DNA of 64,000 nt, taken from Rhizomys pruinosus (Eukaryota; Chordata; Mammalia; Rodentia; Spalacidae). The DNA lies in the NCBI GenBank assembly GCA_009823505.1, contig VZQC01012382.1, positions 105,972-169,971 on the forward strand, in the 5' to 3' direction. The position numbers were made by a program, and so were the translations under genes. The notes under the pieces are model-generated. The model saw only the letters and a list, made by a program, of their open reading frames with translations. It was not told the origin of the DNA and made no database searches. Shown in pieces: positions 23,106 through 33,857 of the stretch (the first letter of the stretch is position 1; every line of letters starts with the position of its first letter).

Positions 23106-25195
23106 CTTTAATGATACATGTTATTTTATTTTACTTAAGTGCCAGTCCAGGAAGGATAGGAATTTTACAGCTGGTTTTTTATCATAGATCACTGATAGGC
23201 ACCGATCTGGATTGGTTCAGGAAGTTTGTCTTGTGATAGCTACATATTTCTTTATGTATTCTCAAAGAAAAAGGCAGTTTTCCCACTTCTGAGAATTCTG
23301 CTATTCTCCCATGGCAACCAGATTAACACAGAAAATACTTTTTTCTTCCCATTAGCTACAAAAAACAAAAACAAACACTCCATTTTCCAGTCATCAAAGC
23401 TGATGTGTCAGGAGAAGGCTGCTATGACCACAACACACCCAGTCATGTCTTTCTTTGCGTGTATGAATCACTTTCCTATGCACCAGCACCAATGCATTCT
23501 ATTTCCATAAGATTTCAGTCAGGCAACATCAGTATGTGCCCTACTGAATGGATGAGAAAAACAAGGCTTAATGAAATGCTTTGCCCACAATGATCCAATT
23601 AAAATATGAGAGGAAGTCTTAGAACCAAAGCTTGGATTCCAGCCCCTATGCCCTATACCATGTACAATGTGATAAAACCATCATTCCTGTCAGTAGGTGT
23701 GCACAGGCTTGAATAGACACAGACACAAATTCTACTGTCTCTAGCTAGCTCATAAGAGGAGCTGAGTTCGTCCTACTCTCTTTCCATGCTGCTGCCCGTA
23801 GAGATCATGCACATGCCCCTTCTTTTTGTCCCTTTCCAGGTCTGCTTCAGGGCTCTATCTTCTTACCTATTACCATGGTGATTCATCAGAAAATGCTCCA
23901 AAGCTTTCAGTGACCCACATTAAGAACAAAAGGCGGTACTAGTAAGGGAGCCTGGAGTGCTCCCAGTGGGGGGCCTGTCTTGAACCCTGCCCTCTAATAT
24001 GCACTCTTTTCTAACTAGGGGAGCATTTTCTGGGTTGACATTAAATGCCTTCATGGGCAAAGCCACATGCTGACAAAAGATAACCAGAATAAGGACTAAG
24101 CAAGAGTTGGGAAACAATTACAGTTTTAATCCAATTAAACTGTTCCCCAAAAGAAAACCAGAAGAGCTTCTTAGAACCCTATTTCTGTAATTCTGATTTC
24201 TTCCATTTTATAGCACATAAATAATTAAAATTATGCCCACAATGCATTTGGCTTTAGTCAGCAGGGATACTGAATAATGTTACATTTAGCAATTTACATA
24301 CACTGGAAATGTAATACATTAGATTATCCAGATAGCTAAAGGCAGCAAGCAACATGAACAGAGCTCTCAGGTAATGTCTGTAAGAGCTCACTGCAGGTAG
24401 AGAGAGTTTAGGTTTTCCTAGGAATCATTTTCTTGCAAATGAAACATTTAGTTATGGAGCAGAGTCCATAAATAGACCATCAACACTGGGAGGGGGAATG
24501 GATGCAGCAATATTGCCAGATTAGCAGGGGAATAGCCTACACGAAATTCATCAATGCCATAGATAATTAATTACAGCTCACCTTCTCCCCACATAACCAT
24601 GCCTTTATCAGTCAGTGTTAGAGAAACAACAGATGGCAGACCAGATACAGAATGCGATTTTCTGTCAACCCATTACTTACAGAATCACAGATCATATATG
24701 AGACCCCTGGAAGGTCACCTAGACCATTCCCCTGTGTCCAGAACAATCTGCCCCAGAATCATCCCAAACACATGAGTGTCTGTTTCTCCCTTATTCAGAA
24801 AGTAGCCCACAGGAAAAGGAACTTCACTACCTCCAGGAGCTTGGGATTCCCAGGACTAAATCCTTCTGCTGGAAATGGTCCCTGTAGACTAAAATCCTTA
24901 ACACTATTTCCCTGTTGATTCTTGGGTCTGTATCCCCAGGGAGTGCTGAAGCTGTTACATCTACATGATCAACTGGGATCCACAGGGACCCCTTGCTGTG
25001 GACATTTTTGGTGTATTTTATTCTATCTTTGATAGAGATCACACAGGCAACATAAGTCTTCTCGTTCCCAGGGTATTTTTGCAAAAGATTTAAATGACCA
25101 CTATAAAGTTTCAAAAGCTTCCACGGTTCTTTTAAGGCTATATGTTTAGATTAAATCATTTGAGAGAGCCCAGCTTTGTTTCCAGCCCTAGGTTT
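23106..25195. other. Repeat-poor unassigned DNA
   Basis: Only a MIR relic (23500-23640) is recognised. A second TAATTAATTA core lies near 24565. No ORF here has family resemblance. It could contain conserved non-coding elements; the sequence alone does not decide. Confidence 0.35.
23500..23640 (-). mobile_element. MIR relic
   Basis: 'gaatggatgagaaaaacaag', 'gctttgcccacaatgatcca' and 'aaccaaagct' follow the antisense MIR order. Confidence 0.55.
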
Positions 25196-25196
25196 C

Positions 25197-25385
25197 AGGG
25201 TTGCCCTGTTGGTTTTCTTTCTTTTTTGTCTTTTCGAGACATGGTCTCCCTGTAACCCCAGCTGTCCTGGAACTCACTCTGTAGATCAGGTTGGCCTTGA
25301 ACTCACAGACATCCGCCTGCCTCTGCCTCCCAAGTGCTAGGATTAAAGGCGTGTGCCACCATGCCCGGCTAAGGGTTACCCTGTT
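25197..25385 (-). mobile_element. B1 SINE with TSD
   Basis: Antisense B1 at about 25211-25371 ('ttttcgagacatggtctccc' to 'gtgccaccatgcccggc'). The flanks AGGGTTGCCCTGTT and AGGGTTACCCTGTT differ by one base. Confidence 0.92.
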
Positions 25386-25789
25386 ATTCACACTGCAGTT
25401 GGTCACATAGAGAAAATGAAGTCCTTTCTTCCTCCCTAAAGCTCTGCTCCTCCATACCTGACTTCATAGCTGGGAGAAGTTAGACTGGTGGAATAGTCCT
25501 ATGGAAAACTACCCCTTGGCAACTTGGTCTTTTCAGAATTGAATTCCTTTACAAATGCATTTAGGTGAATTTTGGTCTCTTGAACTGCCCCTCCTGTTCT
25601 CTAAGATTCTATCCTGACACACGGAAGAAGGATCTCAACCCTAGTCCGGGAGTGGAGGAGAGTCTTAAATACACCCTAGTCACAGCCGTAATTGCCTGAA
25701 ACAGAACTGTCCTACAGCAGTGACGGCAGAGGTGGAACGGCTCCCATGGCTTGGATAAGTCTTCTTGCAAGTCTGAGCTGCTGGGGCTT

Positions 25790-26070
25790 GGTCCTTGGCC
25801 CAGGAAGCTGCTGGGAGGTGGTAGGACTGTAGAGGTGGGACCTTTCGGGAAGAAGTTAGATTTTTGGGGTCATGTCCTTGAAGGGGATTATGGTGCCTCT
25901 TCCTAATGTCAATGTAGCCTGCCTCTGCCCCCACACTCCTGCCGTGCTTTATTGGGTGGCCACAGACCCATAAAACAACAGGGCCAGGAATGGGCATGTG
26001 CCGTGAGCCCAAATCAATCTTTCTTCCTATCAAGTTGGTTAACTGATTGTAGCATAAAGATCACTAACTC
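25790..26070 (+). mobile_element. MaLR-type LTR relic (MST/ORR1-like)
   Basis: 'gggaggtggtaggactgtag', 'ggtcatgtccttgaagggga' and 'gtgagcccaaatcaatcttt' follow the order of MaLR LTRs, including the region around the poly(A) signal. Too diverged for a subfamily name. Confidence 0.5.
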
Positions 26071-26214
26071 GTAGCCAAGAGCTAAAGGAGGAGGGGCAAA
26101 ATCATGGAAGGCCACGGTGCTCCGCTGTCCACTAGAATGTGCAGCTCTGCCCTGTGCTTCCACTTCTAAGACTGACCAGTATAACATCTTGACTCTGACC
26201 GTGAGCCTGTGGGA

Positions 26215-26385
26215 GACTGATAGGCCCTCACTGATAGGCTCTCTCTCACTGATAGGCTCTCACTGATAGGCTCTCACTGACGGGCTGTCACTGATGGGCT
26301 GTCACTGATGGGCTCTCTCTCACTGATAGGCTCTCACTGACGGGCTGTCATTGATGGGCTCTCTCATTGATAGGCTCTCTGAGCT
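26215..26385. repeat. Minisatellite, about 15-bp unit
   Basis: Ten or more imperfect units of 'tcactgataggctc' with variants GACGGGCTG, GATGGGCTG and CT-expanded forms. Higher-order repeats of unit types are visible. Confidence 0.85.
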
Positions 26386-26437
26386 CTTTTTCTATCACAT
26401 TATCAGGCAGATGGTTTCTTTTTCTTTTTGTTTCTTT

Positions 26438-26635
26438 TTTTTTTTTTTTTTTTTTTTTTTTGTCTTTTTTTTGTCGTTTTTTTTAGACAGGGTTCCCTGT
26501 ACCACCAGCGGTCCTGGAACTCACTCTGTAACCGGCGGCCTTGAACTCCAGAGCAACCTGCCTCTGCCTCCCAAGTGACTTAGGATTAAAGGTGAGGAAC
26601 CATACGACCAGCCTGGCTAGCCATGGCGCACATCT
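26438..26635 (-). mobile_element. B1 SINE with tRNA-Ile-like fragment, degraded duplicate
   Basis: Same B1 plus tRNA-like unit as 30366-30568 but with scattered indels (T-run, 'agacagggttccctgta', 'cctcccaagtgacttagg', 'gcctggctagccatggcgc'; the tRNA-like part runs on to about 26670). Confidence 0.7.
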
Positions 26636-26985
26636 TGGTAGCGTCGTACTTATACTAAATGCAGGTGAATTGATAGTTTTCTTTTTATAAAATTTTGTTT
26701 TTTCTTTATATATTTTTTTAGTGTTACAGATTAACTGTCCTGCTACATGTGGTTGGTGCACGCCTGTAGTGCAATACCACGGAAGTCAGAAGAGGGCTCT
26801 GATTATGTCTTAGTAGGCTTTTACTCGTGTTTTTCTTCCTCTGTTGTGCCTGTGCTTCACCACACCTCCAGCAAACATCATTGATCTCAATGGAGTCCGC
26901 TCTCTCTCTCTCTTCTCTCTCTCTCTCCTCTCCCTCTCTCTCTCTCATCTCGTCTCTCCATCTCAACCCCACCAGATGCACAATA

Positions 26986-28860
26986 CCAGCTCACTTATCC
27001 CAATATGTGTCTTATACCCAATGTTTATAAGGACACAGGAAAGCAGACCCAAAGACCCAAGTCTGTTTCCCCCTGTACTTGTCCCCATTCTCCTTCCTGT
27101 TCTTTTTCAGTCTACTGAGGCAGATCTCCCCTTCTACAGTAGGGCCTCTCCCTCCTAGCCTAAGACTATAGTCTCATGGTGTAGCCACCAAGGTGGACTG
27201 ACATCCTCTTTTACATTTAGAAGCACCGCAGTAATCTAAATTCCACAAGTTCAGCAGACTTTCAAGTATGAATTTGGTTGTAACTTTAGACTGTCAAGGG
27301 TAAGATCAACCAATCTGTCATCTCAAATGCATTATTTTATCCCTTTTCCTTCTGCAGCCTCCATGCCTTCTACCAATGATGACCCTAATTAACCATACAC
27401 AGCTATACATCACAGACACAAACCAGATGCACACTACTTGTTACTTCAGGTAAGAAAAAGTAGCAGCACCAAGATTCAGATTAACAGACTGTCAGTTTCC
27501 TAACAAACCAAAAAGAAATGAGGACTGAATCCTTTCCAGAAGATCTATAATCATGATAGAGGGAAAAAATATGGGGGTGGTCAGGTCACTCTATTGCTGT
27601 TTGTCTCAACTCCTGAGGATTCAGAATATTTTATCATTTGTGGAAAAGGTTCTCAAATGCTTTCACACAGTGTTAGCATTAAAAAACATGAATTTTATAC
27701 ACATACGTATAAAACGTATGTGTAGACGTTTTTATAACTAGATCTCAAATTATTACCTTTTTAAATTCTGTGCCCTAACCAAATCTATGAAACCCCAGTC
27801 AAATGTAAGCATATCTCCAGTTGCATCCCAGTTCTTTACATATTGTAAAGCCTCTTACCTGTTGATGAATGAAATCAAAGACTCAAATGCAAATGCCATG
27901 GAGAAGCGCCAACATCAGTGGCCAGTTTTACCTGTTCCTTCAGTTTCTAGGAATATAAGAATAAGCCTCTTAATCACCGGCGATTTCATGAGCATTTTTT
28001 CCTCATCATTATGTGCAGAATATACAGCATTGTGGGAAGATTTATAAGACAGATTTGAATCTCAGCTGCGGATTGAATCTCAGCATGCATCATTGCTTAT
28101 CCCTAAATGGAGATGTGTTTTATGTGGTCCTTTCATGGGATCACAGGACTCACCCAGCCTAGCAACTGTGTACCTAAAAGCATCACTGGGGGAGCTGGGC
28201 AGAAGCCACAGCAATAGGACCGTGCCTCAAGAAAGGGGTCTGCTGGGGACCCCTAGGCTCGGGCCCATAAATATGACTGATAGCAAACATAGTACATGAA
28301 AAGAGAGATTTGGGGCAGAGAAGAAGGAATCTCGGTGACTCCACTGATCCCTAAGCCCTCGTGCTTCCCTGAGTGTGAGTTCACCAAGTCAAAGACAAAG
28401 AAGACTGGAGCCTTTCCCTGTAACTCTGCCCCGTCCATGCCCTTACCTCCCCTCTCTCCCACTCCCCTTCTCCCCTTCCTCCACTCTCCTCTCCCTTCCT
28501 CCCCTTCCTCTGCATTCCAGAATGAGACGATTTTATACACAGACGTAAAAGAATCCACAAGATGTAGCTTGAAGTTGGCTCAGGGTCTCAGTGACCTCTC
28601 CCTTCCTTCCTGAACCCAGCCAAGCTGGCCTCCTCCTCAGAGCCTGGGGAACAAACAGCCTAATAAGGCTCCATGGACAGCAGTTCCTACTATAAGACCA
28701 AAGGAGTCCTCACTGGAGGTGGGAAGGAGGTGGGAGACCTTTGACATGGAAATCTTCCAACCCTGTCCGAATGGCGAGAATATAGCTTTCAAAATTGGAA
28801 AATGTTTTTTAAAACATTAGAGTTCAGGGGTTTTCTTCCAGAGAAAGCCAACTCTAATCA
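26986..28860. other. Core of left block copy, unassigned
   Basis: Single-copy-looking DNA apart from its partner at about 30865-32740. It holds a CT-rich tract (28440-28515) and a perfect hairpin at 27698-27724. Small ORFs (27553-27741, 28093-28299) recur in both copies but have no family resemblance. Confidence 0.45.
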
Positions 28861-28917
28861 ACTAAAGCAACCTTTGCTGTTTGCTCTTTCACTTGGTCTT
28901 TGCTGTTTCTCTTTTTT

Positions 28918-29176
28918 TTTTTTTAATTTTTTTTTAATTGTATTTATTTCTGTATGTGTATAATGTAGTGGTCCTGCATGCAGATCTGTGCACCCGTGTA
29001 GTGCAATGCCGCGGAGTCAGAAGAAGTTTCGGATTCCCGTCCCCTGGAACTGGAGTTTCTCCCTGGAAGTGGGAGTTTCAGACGGTTCTCGCGGCCCGCC
29101 ATGGGGTGCGGGGGGATCGAACCTGGTCCTCTGTAAGAGTGGTCGGCGCTCTTACTGCTAGGCCATCTCTCAGCCC
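28918..29176 (-). mobile_element. B2 SINE, antisense (error-like copy of 32772-33030)
   Basis: All B2 segments of the right-copy partner are present but with inserted bases, for example in 'gcggcccgccatggggtgcg'. Confidence 0.75.
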
Positions 29177-29264
29177 CGGTCTTGCTGTTCTTAAGGACTA
29201 TTCTACTGGCCAATAAGGAAGCTGAAATCAGAGCAGCATTCTTTTGGTATACCTTGTTTTGTTG

Positions 29265-29502
29265 TTTTTTTATTTCTGTAGTTGAATGAATGTACTGTCT
29301 GGCATGCAGGTTTGTGCACCTAGTTGGTGGCAATGCCACGGAGTCAGAAGAGGGTGTCGATTTCCCCTGGAACTGGAAGTTCTCCTGGAATTGGAGTTAC
29401 AGACGGTTCTCGGGCCACAAGGTTGGGTACTGGGGATCGAAACCCAGATCCTCTGTAATAGCAGTCGGGGCGCTCTTAACCCCTGGCCCATGCTCCAGCC
29501 CC
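29265..29502 (-). mobile_element. B2 SINE, antisense (error-like copy of 33618-33857)
   Basis: Matches the B2 right of the 255-bp gap with several one-base insertions, then shares its right flank 'ttttggtatctttttaattg'. Confidence 0.75.
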
Positions 29503-29789
29503 TTTTGGTATCTTTTTAATTGAAGTTTTGTGTATTTCAGACAGGACATTTTTAGCCATCCTTTCCTCCCTCCATACGCCCACACACACTGGAATGTCAA
29601 TGCATTCTGTCATTTGGTAAATTAATGCCTATGTATGGTCCAAGAGCGCAGAGGAGCCAGTGGTCCCCCAGACAAATCCTTCGTGCAAGTTCAATCACTG
29701 GGAGTCTAGTCAAGTGTAATGCGTAGAAAAGAGTCTTCGTGTATCTTTGAAAACAAGCACAATTTAAAGGTAAGATCAAGAAAAGCATC

Positions 29790-30364
29790 TTATAGTCCTG
29801 AAGGACAGACTATCTGATAGAAGGCGAAACACAGAGCAGAGCTAACTATGCCAGTCACGAGAAACAGGAGAGGAAACGAGAGAACAAAGGAAAGAAGCAG
29901 AGGAAAAAGCGATGAATGCCAATAGCCCTGGAGTAGAGCGGGAAAAAAAAAGGTTCCGAGAAAAGAGCAAAAGAGCAAGATCTTATGGAAAGATGCTTAC
30001 TCTGTCACTAGAAGTCCATGAGCAGAAAACTAAAAAAATCCTAGATAGCAACAAGATCACTCAAAAAGAAGAGACACAGTAACTGAGCTCAGCATGCAGA
30101 ATGATGGAGAGAGAACGGGAGAGGCTCAAGGAGATTACCAGGCCCGAGAGAGCACAAGCAAGTAATCAGCAGCTGAGCTGTCAAAATAAGGATAAATGTG
30201 CCTTCAACTAAAAGGCAAATTGGAGTGGAAGAGGAGCCCATGAAAGGAAAGTGGAAAGCAAATAAGCCAACAAAAATAGAGTAAAAGAGAGAAGAGATCA
30301 CAAGGAAAGAGAAAGTAAAGATAAAAAAAAAAAGGGGAGGGAAAAAAGGGGGAAAAGAGGGGGG
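29790..30364. other. Purine-rich junction sequence before an N
   Basis: Strongly A/G-biased text without repeat identity over much of its length, ending in mixed A and G runs at the N. Short homology to 34090-34130 appears near 30155-30220. Probably low-quality contig-end sequence. Confidence 0.6.
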
Positions 30365-30365
30365 N
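30365..30365. other. Single-base assembly gap (N)
   Basis: One N between a G run and a T run at the joint of the two block copies. Confidence 0.98.
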
Positions 30366-30515
30366 TTTTTTTTTTTTGGTCTTTTCGAGACAGGGTTTCC
30401 CTGTAGCCCCAGCTGTCCTGGAACTCACTCTGTAGACCAGGCTGGCCTTGAACTCACAGAGCACCTGCCTCTGCCTCCCAAGTGCTAGGATTAAAGGTGA
30501 GCACCATCACGCCTG
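30366..30515 (-). mobile_element. B1 SINE
   Basis: T-run, 'ggtcttttcgagacagggtt', 'tcctggaactcactctgtag', and the head complement ending 'caccatcacgcctggc'. Confidence 0.9.
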
Positions 30516-30568
30516 GCTATCCAGTGGCGCAATCGGTTAGCGTCGTACTTATACTACAATGCAGGTGA
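30516..30568 (+). tRNA. tRNA-Ile(UAU) 5'-half-like fragment
   Basis: 'ccagtggcgcaatcggttag' followed by 'cgtcgtacttata' matches the D-arm, A box and TAT anticodon region of the intron-containing mammalian tRNA-Ile(UAU) as I know it, with two bases missing in the anticodon stem. The following 'ctacaatgcaggtg' is where its intron would begin. No 3' half (B box, T arm) follows, so it is a pseudo-tRNA fragment. It abuts the head of an antisense B1. Confidence 0.6.
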
Positions 30569-30589
30569 AGTAGATGGTTTCTTTTTTAA

Positions 30590-30692
30590 AATTTTTTTTA
30601 TTTATTATTTTTTTATGTGTATGAGTGTACTGTCTGCATGTAGGTTGGTGCACCCATGTAGTGCAATACCACGGAAGTCAGAAGAGGGCATC
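30590..30692 (-). mobile_element. B2 SINE fragment
   Basis: Antisense B2 3' half: T-rich tail, 'gtgtatgagtgtactgtctg' and 'agtcagaagagggcatcgga'; the head is missing. Confidence 0.8.
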
Positions 30693-30783
30693 GGATGATT
30701 TCTTAGGAAGGCTTTTAATCTGTTCTTCCTCTGTTGCCCTGGGCTTCACCACACCTCCGCAAACATCATGGATCTCAAAATGG

Positions 30784-30785
<2 letters not shown>

Positions 30786-30843
<58 letters not shown>
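30786..30843. repeat. (TC)n(CA)n compound microsatellite
   Basis: About 22 TC units then about 7 CA units. The left block copy has an irregular version at 26897-26950. Confidence 0.95.
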
Positions 30844-30864
30844 CCCACTCAAGACTGCACAATA

Positions 30865-32740
30865 CCAGCTCACTTATCCCAATATGTGTCTTATACCCAA
30901 TGTTTATAAGGACACAGGAAAGCAGACCCAAAGACCCAAGTCTGTTTCCCCCTGTACTTGTCCCCATTCTCCTTCCTGTTCTTTTTCAGTCTACTGAGGC
31001 AGATCTCCCCTTCTACAGTAGGGCCTCTCCCTCCTAGCCTAAGACTATAGTCTCATGGTGTAGCCACCAAGGTGGACCGACATCCTCTTTTACATTTAGA
31101 AGCACCGCAGTAATCTAAATTCCACAAGTTCAGCAGACTTTCAAGTATGAATTTGGTTGTAACTTTAGACTGTCAAGGGTAAGATCAACCAATCTGTCAT
31201 CTCAAATGCATTATTTTATCCCTTTTCCTTCTGCAGCCTCCATGCCTTCTACCAATGATGACCCTAATTAACCATACACAGCTATACATCAAAGACACAA
31301 ACCAGATGCACACTACTTGTTACTTCAGGTAAGAAAAAGTAGCAGCACCAAGATTCAGATTAACAGACTGTCAGTTTCCTAACAAACCAAAAAGAAATGA
31401 GGACTGAATCCTTTCCAGAAGAACTATAATCATGATAGAGGGAAAAAATATGGGGGTGGTCAGGTCACTCTATTGCTGTTTGTCTCAAATCCTGAGGATT
31501 CAGAATATTTTATCATTTGTGGAAAAGGTTCTCAAATGCTTTCACACAGTGTTAGCATTAAAAAACATGAATTTTATACACATACGTATAAAACGTATGT
31601 GTAGACGTTTTTATAACTAGATCTCAAATTATTACCTTTTTAAATTCTGTGCCCTAACCAAATCTATGAAACCCCAGTCAAATGTAAGCATATCTCCAGT
31701 TGCATCCCAGTTACTTTACATATTGTAGCCTCTTACACTGTATGATGAATGAAATCAAAACTTCAATGCAAATGCCATGGAGAAGCGCCAACATCAGTGG
31801 CCAGTTTTACCTGTTCCTTCAGTTTCTAGGAATATAAGAATAAGCCTCTTAATCACCGGCGATTTCATGAGCATTTTTTCCTCATCATTATGTGCAGAAT
31901 ATACAGCATTGTGGGAAGATTTATAAGACAGATTTGAATCTCAGCTGCGGATTGAATCTCAGCATGCATCATTGCTTATCCCTAAATGGAGATGTGTTTT
32001 ATGTGGTCCTTTCATGGGATCACAGGACTCACCCAGCCTAGCAACTGTGTACCTAAAAGCATCACTGGGGGAGCTGGGCAGAAGCCACAGCAATAGGACC
32101 GTGCCTCAAGAAAGGGGTCTGCTGGGGACCCCTAGGCTGGGGCCCATAAATATGACTGATAGCAAACATAGTACATGAAAAGAGAGATTTGGGGCAGAGA
32201 AGAAGGAATCTCGGTGACTCCACTGATCCCTAAGCCCTCGTGCTTCCCTGAGTGTGAGTTCACCAAGTCACAGACAAAGAAGACTGGGCCTTTCCTGGAA
32301 CTCTCCCCTTCCTCCCCTTCCTCCCCTCTCCCCTTCCTCCCCTTCCTCCCCTCTCCCCTTCCTCCCCTTCCTCTGCATTCCAGAATGAGACGATTTTATA
32401 CACAGACGTAAAAGAATCCACAAGATGTAGCTTGAAGTTGGCTCAGGGTCTCAGTGACCTCTCCCTTCCTTCCTGAACCCAGCCAAGCTGGCCTCCTCCT
32501 CAGAGCCTGGGGAACAAACAGCCTAATAAGGCTCCATGGACAGCAGTTCCTACTATAAGACCAAAGGAGTCCTCACTGGAGGTGGGAGGGTGGGGAGACC
32601 TTTGACAATTGATCTTCAACCACTGTTTCCCTAATGGGCTAGAATATATCTTTCAAATTGGAAAAATGTTTTTAAACATTAGAGTTCAGGGGTTTTCTTC
32701 CAGAGAAAGCCAACTCTAATCAACTAAAGCAACCTTTGCT
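30865..32740. other. Core of right block copy, unassigned
   Basis: Partner of 26986-28860, with a CT-rich tract at 32305-32380 that differs from the left copy. No gene recognised. Confidence 0.45.
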
Positions 32741-32771
32741 GTTTGCTCTTTCACTTGGTCTTTGCTGTTTC

Positions 32772-33030
32772 TTTTTTTTTTTTAATTTTTTTTTAATTTT
32801 TATTTATTTCTGTATGTGTATGAATGTAGTGTCTGCATGCAGATCTGTGCACCCGTGTCGTGCAATGCCGCGGAGGTCAGAAGAGGGTTTCGGATTCCCC
32901 TGGAACTGGAGTTCTCCTGGAATTGGAGTTTCAGACGGTTCTCGGCCGCCATGTGGGTGCTGGGGATCGAACCTGGGTCCTCTGTAAGAGTGGTCGGCGC
33001 TCTTAACTGCTAGGCCATTTCTCCAGCCCC
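32772..33030 (-). mobile_element. B2 SINE, subfamily with internal duplication
   Basis: Antisense B2 with the doubled segment 'ggaactggagttctcct' then 'ggaattggagttt', and the CpG-bearing 'ggtcggcgctcttaactgc'. Well conserved, so young. Confidence 0.9.
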
Positions 33031-33362
33031 TCAATTGTTATCTTTAACTACAACCATCAAAATCAGACCATTTGAGGCTCTTAGGCTTCAACCAGACTGA
33101 AGGACATGATTCAATAGTATGATCTAACATATTTCCTACCCCAAATGATGTCACAAAGACAGAGAGAGAGAGAGAGACTGAGATTGAGATAGATTGAGCT
33201 GACTATATTTGAGATATAATAATTACTTCCTGAATAATAATTTCTTCATGCTAACCACATGATAATGAACATAGAAATTCTCAATTACCCATACTGGGAT
33301 ACTTAGAATAGGGAACTGGGTAACTGAGGAAAACATGAGTAATATAGAAGTCTTTTTTTTTT
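33031..33362. other. Unassigned DNA left of the gap
   Basis: Nothing recognised. A short (GA)n run lies at 33156-33177, and a T-run leads into the Ns. Confidence 0.4.
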
Positions 33363-33617
33363 NNNNNNNNNNNNNNNNNNNNNNNNNNNNNNNNNNNNNN
33401 NNNNNNNNNNNNNNNNNNNNNNNNNNNNNNNNNNNNNNNNNNNNNNNNNNNNNNNNNNNNNNNNNNNNNNNNNNNNNNNNNNNNNNNNNNNNNNNNNNNN
33501 NNNNNNNNNNNNNNNNNNNNNNNNNNNNNNNNNNNNNNNNNNNNNNNNNNNNNNNNNNNNNNNNNNNNNNNNNNNNNNNNNNNNNNNNNNNNNNNNNNNN
33601 NNNNNNNNNNNNNNNNN
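33363..33617. other. Assembly gap, 255 N
   Basis: Flanked on both sides by T-runs, so the missing sequence probably includes a SINE poly-T side. The apparent ORFs across it are artefacts. Confidence 0.99.
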
Positions 33618-33857
33618 TTTTTTTTTTTTTTATTTCTGTATGTGTATGAATGTACTGTCTGCATGCAGGTTTGTGCACCTGAGTTGTGCAATGCCACGGA
33701 GGTCAGAAGAGGGTGTCGGATTCCCCTGGAACTGGAGTTCTCCTGGAATTGGAGTTACAGACGGTTCTCGGCCACCATGTGGGTGCTGGGGATCGAACCC
33801 AGGTCCTCTGTAAGAGCAGTCGGCGCTCTTAACCGCTAGGCCATGTCTCCAGCCCCT
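33618..33857 (-). mobile_element. B2 SINE, subfamily with internal duplication
   Basis: Same doubled segment at 33728-33756 and a near-consensus body, ending 'gccatgtctccagcccc'. Confidence 0.9.

Larger units (their letters stand above)
26430..30220. repeat. About 3.8-kb duplicated block, left copy (edges error-like)
   Basis: The core (about 26990-28860) matches 30870-32740 at an offset near 3,879 with few substitutions. The outer parts (26440-26990 and 28900-30220) align to the right copy only with many small insertions and deletions, often in homopolymers. A purine-rich stretch (29790-30150) breaks the match before short homology resumes near 30155-30220. It ends near the N at 30365. It looks like an unpolished long-read contig end or haplotig. 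Confidence 0.85.

Noticed and set aside
25680..26033. 117-aa minus-strand ORF
   Set aside because: Overlaps a MaLR-type LTR relic in antisense, so a repeat explains it.
26215..26385. CRISPR-like array
   Set aside because: Units are contiguous, without unique spacers, and the genome is mammalian; it is a minisatellite.
33223..33697. ORFs across the gap
   Set aside because: They consist mostly of unknown residues from the N run.
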